From the NCBI GenBank assembly GCA_947168395.1, contig CAMVLT010000015.1, forward strand, positions 1 through 64,000: a DNA stretch of 64,000 nt, in the 5' to 3' direction. The notes below the pieces were generated by a model that worked only from the letters and a program-made list of their open reading frames with translations, was not told the DNA's origin and did not search any database. Shown one piece after another: positions 16,435-23,953 of this stretch. Within the stretch, counting starts at the first letter, position 1. Every line of letters starts with the position of its first letter. A program made the position numbers and the translations under genes. The DNA comes from an uncultured Prevotellaceae bacterium (lineage in GTDB: Bacteria; Bacteroidota; Bacteroidia; Bacteroidales; Bacteroidaceae).

Positions 16435-17889
16435 CTATCCAACGGTTCCCTCCAACGACACGCTCAGCAACTTCTGCGCTTCGACGGCAAACTCCATCGG
16501 CAGCTTCTGTATCACCTCCTTGGCATAGCCGTTCACTATCAGTCCGACGGCCTGCTCCGTGGGTATGCCGCGCTGGTTGCAGTAGAACAGCTGGTCCTCC
16601 GAAATCTTCGACGTTGTGGCCTCATGCTCAAAGATGGCCGTGTCGTTATGCACGTCCATATAAGGAAAGGTATGGGCACCGCAGTTGGAACCTAATAGCA
16701 GCGAGTCGCAGCTTGAGTAGTTGCGGGCTCCGTCGGCCGAGGCTGCCGCCCTCACCAGTCCTCGGTACGAGTTCTGCGAGTGTCCGGCCGAGATGCCCTT
16801 CGATATGATGGTGCTCTTCGTGTTGCGCCCTATGTGTATCATCTTCGTCCCCGTGTCGGCCTCCTGGTAGTTGTTGGTGACGGCCACCGAGTAGAACTCG
16901 GCCACCGAACCGTCGCCCCGCAGGATGCACGAGGGGTACTTCCACGTGATGGCCGACCCCGTCTCCACCTGTGTCCACGACAGCTTCGAGTCGGCACCGC
17001 GCAGGTCGCCGCGCTTCGTCACCAGGTTCAGCACGCCGCCCTTGCCGTGCTCGTCGCCCGGATACCAGTTCTGAACCGTCGAGTACTTCACCTCGGCACG
17101 TTCCTTTACCACGATTTCCACCACCGCCGCGTGCAGCTGGTTCTCGTCGCGCATCGGAGCCGTGCAGCCCTCTAAGTAGCTCACGTAGGCATCGTCGTCG
17201 GCCACTATCAGCGTCCTTTCGAATTGTCCTGTGTTGCGGGCATTGATACGGAAGTAGCTGCTCAGCTCCATCGGACAGCGCACCCCCTTGGGTATGTACA
17301 CGAACGAGCCGTCGCTGAAGACGGCGCTGTTCAGCGCAGCATAGAAGTTGTCGCGGTAGGGCACGACGCTGCCAAGGTACTGGCGCACCAGTTCGCCGTG
17401 CTCCTTGATGGCTTCGCCGATGGAGCAGAAGATGACGCCCTTCTCGCGGAGCTTCTCCTTGAACGTCGTCTTCACCGACACCGAGTCCATGATGGCGTCC
17501 ACCGCCGTATTGCCACTCAGCGCCAACCGCTCCTCGAGCGGTATGCCTAACTTGTCGAACGTCTTCTCCAACTCCGGGTCTAACTCTCCCGGCTTCTTGG
17601 TCGACGACTTCTTCGTCGCCGTCGGGTCGGCATAGTACGATATCGCTTGATAGTCCACCGCCGGCACGTGAACGTGTCCCCACGTCGGCTCCGTCAGCCC
17701 CTGCCAGTAGCGGAAGGCCTTCAGCCGGAAGTCGAGCATCCACTCAGGCTCCCCCTTCTTCGATGAAATCAGGCGTACCACGTCCTCGTTGAGCCCCTTT
17801 TCTATAATCTCTGTATGCACGTCGGTCGTAAAGCCGAACTCATACTTCTGCTCGGCCACCTGGCGTACAAATTCGTTGTTGTTCTCCAT
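16435..17889 (-). CDS. sufB: Fe-S cluster assembly protein SufB
   Basis: 484 residues, usual length for SufB, the scaffold subunit of the SUF complex. Family signatures include the N-terminal [44 protein letters not shown], and [25 protein letters not shown], with the conserved Cys/His-bearing [12 protein letters not shown] and the C-terminal ALVEGFA-equivalent region. SufC and SufD, with which it works, are not adjacent: the next gene is a SpoU methyltransferase and the upstream kilobase is empty. The start region is duplicated about 288 bases upstream. Confidence 0.96.
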   Translation of the reverse strand: MENNNEFVRQVAEQKYEFGFTTDVHTEIIEKGLNEDVVRLISSKKGEPEWMLDFRLKAFRYWQGLTEPTWGHVHVPAVDYQAISYYADPTATKKSSTKKPGELDPELEKTFDKLGIPLEERLALSGNTAVDAIMDSVSVKTTFKEKLREKGVIFCSIGEAIKEHGELVRQYLGSVVPYRDNFYAALNSAVFSDGSFVYIPKGVRCPMELSSYFRINARNTGQFERTLIVADDDAYVSYLEGCTAPMRDENQLHAAVVEIVVKERAEVKYSTVQNWYPGDEHGKGGVLNLVTKRGDLRGADSKLSWTQVETGSAITWKYPSCILRGDGSVAEFYSVAVTNNYQEADTGTKMIHIGRNTKSTIISKGISAGHSQNSYRGLVRAAASADGARNYSSCDSLLLGSNCGAHTFPYMDVHNDTAIFEHEATTSKISEDQLFYCNQRGIPTEQAVGLIVNGYAKEVIQKLPMEFAVEAQKLLSVSLEGTVG

Positions 17890-17909
17890 TACATTTCCCT
17901 TTTAGCGTG

Positions 17910-17917
17910 CAAAGTTA
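17910..17917 (-). promoter_or_regulatory. -7 promoter box for sufB
   Basis: TAACTTTG on the minus strand, 21 bases before the sufB ATG at 17889. Confidence 0.6.
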
Positions 17918-18066
17918 CAAAAAGTCGAGAGAATTGCAAAAGGAAAACTTGATTTTCTTTTCATTTCCGAGACGAAGTACCGTCACCCGTCCCTGTGCCG
18001 ATGCTATAATTGTCAGTGAAAACGCAAAAATGGCTGTTAAAACATATCTTTTCATAAATTTTCCTC

Positions 18067-18177
18067 CTATGAGGAACCCAACAGGCAGATGTGAAAACTA
18101 TTGACACCCCGCAAAAAGTGCGTTACTTTTTGGCAGGTTTTCGTGAACAATGTTGTACAATTCTTGCTGTTCTCCAT
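18067..18177 (-). pseudogene. Duplicated sufB start fragment (36-codon frame)
   Basis: The 25 bases at 18170-18194 match 17882-17906 of the sufB start and leader at 24 positions. On the minus strand the copy gives an ATG reading MENSKNC, compared with MENNNEF in sufB, and then diverges and stops after 36 codons. It may be a rearrangement scar or a leader peptide; nothing shows it is functional. Confidence 0.45.
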
Positions 18178-18256
18178 GACATTTCCCTTTTAGCTTATCG
18201 GGTGGGGGGGCTTCGGCCAGCAGGCATCAGTCAATATCATAAGATTTTTGCTTTTA

Positions 18257-18338
18257 ACTGTCACCACTGCCACCAGTGTCTTAACCAGTTGACAAACAGA
18301 TGGTTATTCGGTGACAGTATGGTGGCAGTGTTGGCAGT
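18257..18338. repeat. Imperfect inverted repeat
   Basis: ACTGTCACCACTGCCACCA (18257-18275) is the reverse complement of 18320-18338 at 17 of 19 positions; the spacer is 44 bases. Confidence 0.7.
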
Positions 18339-18583
18339 ATGAGGGCGATTTTAACATTTCTGCTCGCTATTTCGGGCTCAAAAGCGCCGATGTGTGTTCA
18401 ACTATGAGTAGAACGATGCATCTTCGCCTCATTTCGTTACTTTTACCGCCCTGTTTGCAGCAAGTTTGCGGAAAAAGTTGTGGGAACGGCATACATTTTT
18501 GAATCAAAAGCCACATCGGCGAGTAAGGGTAGGGCAAACTCAACTGGAGGATAAGCTTTGGCAATGACAACCATAGGGATGAC

Positions 18584-18670
18584 CCTTCAATTCTCGAGAG
18601 AATTGAAGGGTTTACCCTAAGCAAACCTCCGCTCACCCTACGGCAAACTCCCAAATTCTCGAGAGAATTT
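18584..18670. repeat. Pair of related palindromes
   Basis: 18584-18609 has 12-base arms CCTTCAATTCTC/GAGAATTGAAGG around GA. 18653-18670 has 8-base arms AAATTCTC/GAGAATTT around GA. The shared core is ATTCTCGAGAGAAT. Confidence 0.85.
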
Positions 18671-18768
18671 AAGAGCTGCATGCTGCCTGCCTAATAGTTG
18701 ATCCTGCTCGCCAGGTGACTTTAAGTAGGGGTAAATATGGCTCAAAAGCCACCGTGCCCGCAAACAGC

Positions 18769-18849
18769 GTGTCACCGTTGTGTCACCGTGTGTCACCCTT
18801 TAAAACGTTGCATAGCCTTTGTACATCGGGGTTGTGTCAGCGTGTCACC
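18769..18849 (+). repeat. Four direct GTGTCACC repeats
   Basis: Copies at 18769, 18780, 18790 and 18842. The first three are spaced 10-11 bases, close to one helical turn, as in protein-binding iterons. Confidence 0.6.
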
Positions 18850-18923
18850 CTTTTCATTAAAATTTCATGTAAGGAACACGAAGAAGCGAAGAAGCGAAGA
18901 TTTCACAAAAACTCGACTTATAG

Positions 18924-18955
18924 TTTGGAGGTATGGGGAGAATTTCGTACCTTTG
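18924..18955 (+). promoter_or_regulatory. Promoter of the DUF4468-like gene
   Basis: TTTG (18924-18927) and TACCTTTG (18948-18955) with a 20-base spacer, a good match to the -33/-7 consensus of Bacteroidota. The ATG follows 23 bases later. Confidence 0.75.
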
Positions 18956-18978
18956 CAGCCAGTTTTTAAAGATAATCG

Positions 18979-19737
18979 ATGATGAAAGAGCTTAGATTTT
19001 GGATGATTGCCGCCATCCTCGCGTTCTGCGGCACAATGAGTGTTCAGGCGCAGGTGATGAAGGCTGCCGATTTAGAGAAGTACGCCAAGCAGCGTTACGG
19101 CGAAAAGTGGCTCGACGCTGCCGCCAACCTGGCCAAGGGACTGAGTTTCGACAAGAACGAGTCGCTGACCTACCAGCAGGTGATTGAGGCTCCGGGCAAG
19201 ACCAAGCAGCAGCTGTACGTGGCGCTGAATTATTGGGTGACCGCTACGTTCAAGGATAAGCAGGCCATCACGCTGAACGACAAGGAAGCAGGGTGCATCA
19301 TCATCTCGTCGACCTTGGAGGCTATTGCCGACCATACGGGTACGCTGAACCGCTATGTTGTGAACATTACTCCTGTCATCAGGATTGACATCAAGGACGG
19401 GAAGGCGCGTGTCACCTATACCGTGCAGAATTACGACATACTGAAGGTGGAGGACGCAGGATGGCTGGGCGTTCTGGCTGATAACACCAAGAGCAATAAC
19501 AAGAACCAGAACATATATAGCGACGGCAAGCGCCTGAATGGTGACAAAACCGACCGCCGCCTGTACGACGAGCAGTGGGAAATCATAAAGCACTACCCCT
19601 TCATAGAAAAGGACAACAAGAAGCGCACTTGCTCGAAGGCCTTGGTAATGACCCACGCCTACTCGAACGCCATCATGGACAAGGTGGAGGAGGCGCTGAA
19701 GAACGGCATCGTAGGCAACGAGGACGACGACTGGTAA
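18979..19737 (+). CDS. Exported DUF4468-like protein
   Basis: 252 residues with signal peptide (FWMIAAILAFCGTMSVQAQ). Residues about 55-150 resemble DUF4468, a TBP-like fold: GKTKQQLYVALNYWVTATFKDKQAITLNDKEAGCIIIS, then a hydrophobic strand and DIKDGKARVTYTVQNYDI. These proteins are common exported proteins of Bacteroidota without an assigned role. A single gene with its own promoter, convergent with nth (18-base gap). Confidence 0.7.
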   Translation: MMKELRFWMIAAILAFCGTMSVQAQVMKAADLEKYAKQRYGEKWLDAAANLAKGLSFDKNESLTYQQVIEAPGKTKQQLYVALNYWVTATFKDKQAITLNDKEAGCIIISSTLEAIADHTGTLNRYVVNITPVIRIDIKDGKARVTYTVQNYDILKVEDAGWLGVLADNTKSNNKNQNIYSDGKRLNGDKTDRRLYDEQWEIIKHYPFIEKDNKKRTCSKALVMTHAYSNAIMDKVEEALKNGIVGNEDDDW

Positions 19738-19755
19738 ACCTGAGTGGCGAGGCTG

Positions 19756-20406
19756 CTACTCGAGTTTGGAACCCTCCAAGAGCTTGGGACAGAGGGCTGC
19801 GAGTTCACATTTCTGGCATTTCGGCCGCTGCGAGGTACAAACGTAGCGACCGTGTAGTAACAGCCAGTGGTGGGCGAGGGGAATCTGCTCAGGGGGAATG
19901 TTGCGCATGAGCACCTGCTCCACCTTGTAAGGGGTGTTCTCGCGGCGGGTGACGAGCCCTAAGCGGTGGCTGACGCGGTAGACGTGGGTGTCGACAGCCA
20001 TCGTGGACTTGCCAAAGGCAACGGCCTGGATGACGTTGGCGGTCTTGCGGCCCACGCCGGGCAGGTCGAGCAGCTGGTTCATGTCGCAGGGCACTTCGCC
20101 GCCGTGACGCTCGGTCAGCGTGCGGGCCATGTCGACCAGGTGGCGGGCCTTGTTGTTGGGGTAGGAGACGCTGCTGATGTAGGCTAACAGGTCCTCGGGT
20201 TCGGCCTGCGCCATAGAGCGGGCGTCGGGGTAGCGGCTGAAGAGGGCGGGTGTCACCTGGTTGATGCGTTTGTCGGTACACTGGGCGCTGAGGATGACGG
20301 CCACCAACAGCTGGAACACGCTGCCGAACTCCAGCTCTGTGCTCACTTCGGGCATCTGTCTCTCGAAGTAGTCAAGAACTGCTTTGTAACGGTCTTCTCT
20401 TTTCAT
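19756..20406 (-). CDS. nth: Endonuclease III
   Basis: 216 residues, normal for Nth, a bifunctional DNA glycosylase/AP lyase for oxidised pyrimidines. The helix-hairpin-helix LPGVGRKTANVI holds the catalytic Lys (near 120), AVDTHVYRVSHRLG holds the catalytic Asp (near 138), and the C-terminal C-x6-C-x2-C-x5-C cluster (CTSQRPKCQKCELAALC) binds [4Fe-4S]. Confidence 0.97.
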   Translation of the reverse strand: MKREDRYKAVLDYFERQMPEVSTELEFGSVFQLLVAVILSAQCTDKRINQVTPALFSRYPDARSMAQAEPEDLLAYISSVSYPNNKARHLVDMARTLTERHGGEVPCDMNQLLDLPGVGRKTANVIQAVAFGKSTMAVDTHVYRVSHRLGLVTRRENTPYKVEQVLMRNIPPEQIPLAHHWLLLHGRYVCTSQRPKCQKCELAALCPKLLEGSKLE

Positions 20407-20423
20407 CTTTGCTAAAGTTTCTG

Positions 20424-20431
20424 CAAAGATA
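20424..20431 (-). promoter_or_regulatory. -7 promoter box for nth
   Basis: TATCTTTG on the minus strand, 17 bases before the nth ATG at 20406. Confidence 0.65.
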
Positions 20432-20439
20432 CGAAATAA

Positions 20440-20460
20440 TTTATAATTTATAATTTATAA
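20440..20460. repeat. Three TTTATAA heptamers
   Basis: Units at 20440, 20447 and 20454, followed by a partial fourth, in the divergent promoter region of nth and the FadL-like gene. Confidence 0.8.
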
Positions 20461-20475
20461 TTCATATTTTTTTCC

Positions 20476-20483
20476 TACCTTTG
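20476..20483 (+). promoter_or_regulatory. -7 promoter box for the FadL-like/lptC genes
   Basis: TACCTTTG, 33 bases before the ATG at 20516. Confidence 0.65.
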
Positions 20484-20515
20484 CACCCCGTATCGTGCAT
20501 TACGCATTATAAACT

Positions 20516-21799
20516 ATGAATTTCAAAAGGATAATGGGCTGCCTGCTGATGGCAGCAACAGCGAGCGGAGCCGTGGCTCAGAGTGGCACGAAGTCACCCT
20601 ACAGCCAGTTTGGCGTCGGTGTGTTGAGCGACCAGTCGCAGAGCATGAGCCGTGGCATGAACGGTGTCGGCCTGGCTTTGCGCAGCGGTTCGCAGGTGAA
20701 CACGCTGAACCCCGCTTCATACTCAAGTGTAGACTCCCTGACCATGCTTTTCGACATGGGGCTGTCGGGGCAGATAACCAACTTCAAGGAAGGTGCCGTG
20801 AGGCGCAACGTCTCGCAGGCTAACTTCGAATATGTGGTAGGCTCGTTCCGTGCATGGAAGAATGTGGGTGTGGCGTTCGGCGTTCTGCCCTACTCGAATG
20901 TGGGTTATGAGTATGAGACTACGACGAAGGATTCCAAGACGGGTACGCTGGTTGAGAGTTATTCGGGCAGCGGTGGCCTGCACCAGGTGTTCCTCGGTGT
21001 GGGTGTGCGACTGGCCAAGCCGCTCTCTCTCGGTGTCAACGCCTCTTACTTCTGGGGCAGCATCGACCGCACGGTGACTCCCACTTCGACGGCTGCGTCG
21101 AACACGCTGACGAAGTCGTATTCCACCACCATCAGCAGCTACAAGCTGGACTTGGGTGCGCAGTGGGAACAGAGAATAGGCCGTAAGGACAAGCTGACGC
21201 TGGGTGCCGTCGTCGGACTGGGGCATAACCTGAAGAACGATGCAGCCATGACGGTCATCAGCCGCAACTCGGTATCGAGCCTGAACGACACGACGCGCTT
21301 CAGCGTGGCCGATGCCTACAGTTTGCCGCTGTCGCTTGGTATCGGAGCGTCCTATTGCCGTGCCGGCAAGCTGACGGTGGCTGGTGACTTTACGCTGACC
21401 AAGTGGGGCGACAAGCAGTTCCCGGCTTACGTCAACAACAGCTATGTGTTGCAGGACGGAATATTGAAGGACCGCACGAAGGTGAGTCTCGGAGTCGACT
21501 ATCTGCCGCATCCCGACCCTATGGGCGGTAAGTTCCTTGAGCACGTTCACTACCGCTTCGGTGTGGGCTACGCTACACCTTATTATAATATAAATGGGCA
21601 GAACGGTCCTAAGGAAGTGAGCGTCAGCGCAGGCTTCGGCATACCCATAGCCAACATGCACAACAACCGCTCGGTGCTGAACATCAGCGGACAGTGGGTT
21701 CACAATGCGGCCGACGGATTCGTTACCGAGAATATGTTCCGCATCAACATTGGCATCACCTTCAACGAGCGATGGTTCATGAAGTGGACGGTAGATTGA
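20516..21799 (+). CDS. FadL/OmpP1-like outer membrane beta-barrel protein
   Basis: 427 residues with signal peptide ending at AVAQSG. The start KSPYSQFGVGVLSDQSQSMSRGMNGVGLALRSGSQVNTLNPASYSS resembles the luminal plug segment (NPA motif) of FadL/OmpP1-like barrels, and alternating amphipathic strands follow to a terminal W/D segment. It likely sits in the outer membrane; a transport substrate is not predictable. It precedes lptC, a common order in Bacteroidota. Confidence 0.75.
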   Translation: MNFKRIMGCLLMAATASGAVAQSGTKSPYSQFGVGVLSDQSQSMSRGMNGVGLALRSGSQVNTLNPASYSSVDSLTMLFDMGLSGQITNFKEGAVRRNVSQANFEYVVGSFRAWKNVGVAFGVLPYSNVGYEYETTTKDSKTGTLVESYSGSGGLHQVFLGVGVRLAKPLSLGVNASYFWGSIDRTVTPTSTAASNTLTKSYSTTISSYKLDLGAQWEQRIGRKDKLTLGAVVGLGHNLKNDAAMTVISRNSVSSLNDTTRFSVADAYSLPLSLGIGASYCRAGKLTVAGDFTLTKWGDKQFPAYVNNSYVLQDGILKDRTKVSLGVDYLPHPDPMGGKFLEHVHYRFGVGYATPYYNINGQNGPKEVSVSAGFGIPIANMHNNRSVLNISGQWVHNAADGFVTENMFRINIGITFNERWFMKWTVD

Positions 21800-21815
21800 T
21801 GGGGAAGGTGATATA

Positions 21816-21955
21816 GTAAAAAAGTAAAAAGGTAAAAAAGTAAAAAAGTAAAAAGGAATAAAAGTGCATTGTATGAATTGCATCATTCGCGAGTTGGGTA
21901 AAAGCGTGTGGCTACATCTTTTACCTTTTTACTTTTTTACCTTCTTGCTTTTTAC
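21816..21955 (+). repeat. Inverted A/T-rich repeat bracketing the lptC start codon
   Basis: The leader 21816-21856 is A-rich with GTAAAAA units; 21918-21955 is T-rich and complementary to it over about 38 bases with a few mismatches. The start codon at 21873 lies in the loop, and the T-rich arm encodes LPFYFFTFLLFTAC, the lipoprotein signal core. Confidence 0.8.
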
Positions 21956-22556
21956 AGCCTGTGGCGAGGAGGCGAAGGAGCACATTGCCCCGGCCATCCA
22001 CGACCGCGACTCGGTGTCGATGATGACCACCTACGGCGTCAATACCCTTATCAGCGACTCGGGCGTCATCAAGTACCGCATCGTCACCGAGCGATGGGAC
22101 GTGAACGTCATCCGCCAGCCTAACCGTTGGGAGTTCATGAAGGGCGTGTTCTTCGAGCAGTTTGACGAGCAGTTCCACGTGCAGGCCTATATTCAGGCCG
22201 ACACGGCGTGGTACTTCGACAAGCTGAAACTCTGGAAATTACGGGGCCGGGTACGTATCCGCAACAGCAACGGACTTATCTACACCAGCGAGGAACTGTA
22301 CTGGGACGGACTGCGACACGAGTTCTATTCGCATGTGTTCAGCCATGTGACCACTCCGGAGCGTACCTTGCAGGGTTCCTATTTCCGCAGCGATGAGCGC
22401 ATGACCCACTATATCGTGTCGAACTCGAAAGGCTCGTTCGTGCCCGAGGAGAATAGTGACGACAGTAGCGGCAGCGAACCTGGCGACTCGACGCAGCAGT
22501 TCCAGATGCCTCAGCGGCCGGCTGCGCAGAAGCATGCGAAGAGCGTTAATGATTAA
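21873..22556 (+). CDS. lptC: LPS export protein LptC (lipoprotein form)
   Basis: 227 residues from ATG 21873; a GTG at 21864 is possible. The signal ends FLLFTACGEEAKEH with a lipidated Cys. The LptC core is clear: SVSMMTTYGVNTLISDSGVIKYRIVTERWDV, then FMKGVFFEQFDEQFHVQAYIQADTAWYFDKLKLWKLRGRVRIRN and a beta-jellyroll continuing to GSYFRSDERMTHY. LptC passes lipopolysaccharide from LptBFG to LptA. The C-terminal 50 residues are polar and low in complexity. A CNNM-type transporter follows after 26 bases. Confidence 0.92.
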   Translation: MNCIIRELGKSVWLHLLPFYFFTFLLFTACGEEAKEHIAPAIHDRDSVSMMTTYGVNTLISDSGVIKYRIVTERWDVNVIRQPNRWEFMKGVFFEQFDEQFHVQAYIQADTAWYFDKLKLWKLRGRVRIRNSNGLIYTSEELYWDGLRHEFYSHVFSHVTTPERTLQGSYFRSDERMTHYIVSNSKGSFVPEENSDDSSGSEPGDSTQQFQMPQRPAAQKHAKSVND

Positions 22557-22582
22557 GAGAGATTAAGAACAGGAGCATAGGA

Positions 22583-23839
22583 ATGACAGGATTGATTATA
22601 GGACTCGCTGTAACGATGGTGTTCTCGGCCTTCTTTTCGGGGCTTGAGATTGCTTTCGTGAGCAGTAACCGGCTGCTGGCCGAGATGGACCGCGAGAAGA
22701 ACGGCTTCTCCCAGCGGGCACTCAGCGTGTTCTATCATCACCCCAACAACTTTGTGTCGACCATGCTGGTGGGCAACAACATCGCGCTGGTCATCTATGG
22801 TCTCCTCTTTGCCCGCATCTTCGATACGCTGCTGTTCAGCGGTCTGAGCGACGGCATGCGGGTGACAGCCGACACGCTGCTCTCTACCTTAGTGGTGCTG
22901 TTCACGGGCGAGTTTCTGCCGAAGACCATCTTCAAGTCGAACCCTAATACGCTGCTGACGTTCTTTGCCGTTCCGGCCTTCGTCTGCTATGTACTGCTCT
23001 ATCCCATCTCGCGTTTTGCTACCCTGTTGTCGCGTGGCATACTGCGCCTGGTAGGCATCAGGATGGAGAAGGAGAGCGACGAGAAGGAGTTCACCCGCGT
23101 CGACCTTGACTACTTGGTGCAGACGAGCATCGACAATGCCAAGAGCGAGGAAGACATCGAGGAGGAAGTCAAGATATTCCAGAACGCCCTGGAGTTCACC
23201 GAGACCCGTGTCCGCGACTGTATGGTGCCCCGCACCGAGATTGATGCCGTCGAGGACACCTGTGGCATCGAGCAGCTGAAGCAGGTGTTCATCGAGAGCG
23301 GCCACTCCAAGGTGGTGGTCTATCATGAGGACATCGACCACGTCATCGGCTACATCCACTCCTCCGAGATGTTCCATAATCCGGAGGACTGGCGGCAGGC
23401 CATCAGGCAGCTGTCGTTTGTGCCCGAGACCATGCAGGCTTCGCGGTTGATGAAGACCTTCATGCAGCAGCAGCGCTCCATAGCCATTGTCGTCGACGAG
23501 TTCGGCGGCACCAGCGGCCTCATCTCCTTGGAGGACATCGTGGAGGAAATCTTTGGCGAGATTGAGGACGAGCACGACTCCAACCACTATGTGGCCAAGC
23601 AGCTGGGCGACGGCGAGTATATGCTATCTGCCCGACTCGAGATAGAGAAAGTGAACGAAATGTTCGGATTGGAACTGCCCGAAAGCGACGAATACATGAC
23701 CGTCGGCGGACTCATACTGCACGAATATCAGTCGTTCCCGAAACTGAACGAAATTGTCACAATAGGGCACTTTGAGTTCAAAATAGTCAAGAATACGGCC
23801 ACAAAAATCGAACTTGTACGATTAAAAGTAACAGAATGA
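22583..23839 (+). CDS. CNNM/CorC (hemolysin C) family membrane protein
   Basis: 418 residues: N-terminal DUF21/CNNM domain with four hydrophobic segments (about 1-150, opening GLAVTMVFSAFFSGLEIAFVSSNRL), two CBS domains (VRDCMVPRTEIDAVEDT near 212; AIVVDEFGGTSGLISLEDIVEEIFGEI near 300) and a C-terminal CorC/HlyC domain. Members export Mg2+ or, as GldE in gliding relatives, support surface functions. The lptC-corC-ppiD run is consistent with an envelope gene cluster. Confidence 0.92.
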   Translation: MTGLIIGLAVTMVFSAFFSGLEIAFVSSNRLLAEMDREKNGFSQRALSVFYHHPNNFVSTMLVGNNIALVIYGLLFARIFDTLLFSGLSDGMRVTADTLLSTLVVLFTGEFLPKTIFKSNPNTLLTFFAVPAFVCYVLLYPISRFATLLSRGILRLVGIRMEKESDEKEFTRVDLDYLVQTSIDNAKSEEDIEEEVKIFQNALEFTETRVRDCMVPRTEIDAVEDTCGIEQLKQVFIESGHSKVVVYHEDIDHVIGYIHSSEMFHNPEDWRQAIRQLSFVPETMQASRLMKTFMQQQRSIAIVVDEFGGTSGLISLEDIVEEIFGEIEDEHDSNHYVAKQLGDGEYMLSARLEIEKVNEMFGLELPESDEYMTVGGLILHEYQSFPKLNEIVTIGHFEFKIVKNTATKIELVRLKVTE

Positions 23840-23882
23840 GCGGTTTTTTGCCGAAAAATTTCGTCATGTCCGACATTTTTAG

Positions 23883-23890
23883 TAATTTTG
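23883..23890 (+). promoter_or_regulatory. -7 promoter box for ppiD-like gene
   Basis: TAATTTTG, 63 bases before the ATG at 23954; fits TAnnTTTG. Confidence 0.45.
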
Positions 23891-23953
23891 CCGACTGATT
23901 GCGAAAACAGAGAAAGTAAGAAAACAAAAATAACAAAAAACAATTAAAAACAA

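Larger units (their letters stand above)
17890..18978. other. Gene-poor repeat-rich kilobase between sufB and the DUF4468-like gene
   Basis: No credible protein gene is seen over 1.09 kb; the longest open frames have odd composition and no family likeness. It contains the sufB promoter, a copy of the sufB start region (18170-18194), an imperfect inverted repeat (18257-18338), two related perfect hairpins (18584-18609 and 18653-18670), four GTGTCACC copies (18769-18849) and the promoter of the next gene. It may be a relic of a mobile element or a site of past rearrangement. Confidence 0.6.

Noticed and set aside
18367..18681. A 104-codon minus frame in the empty kilobase
   Set aside because: It reads through both palindromes, has no recognisable domain and no promoter box.
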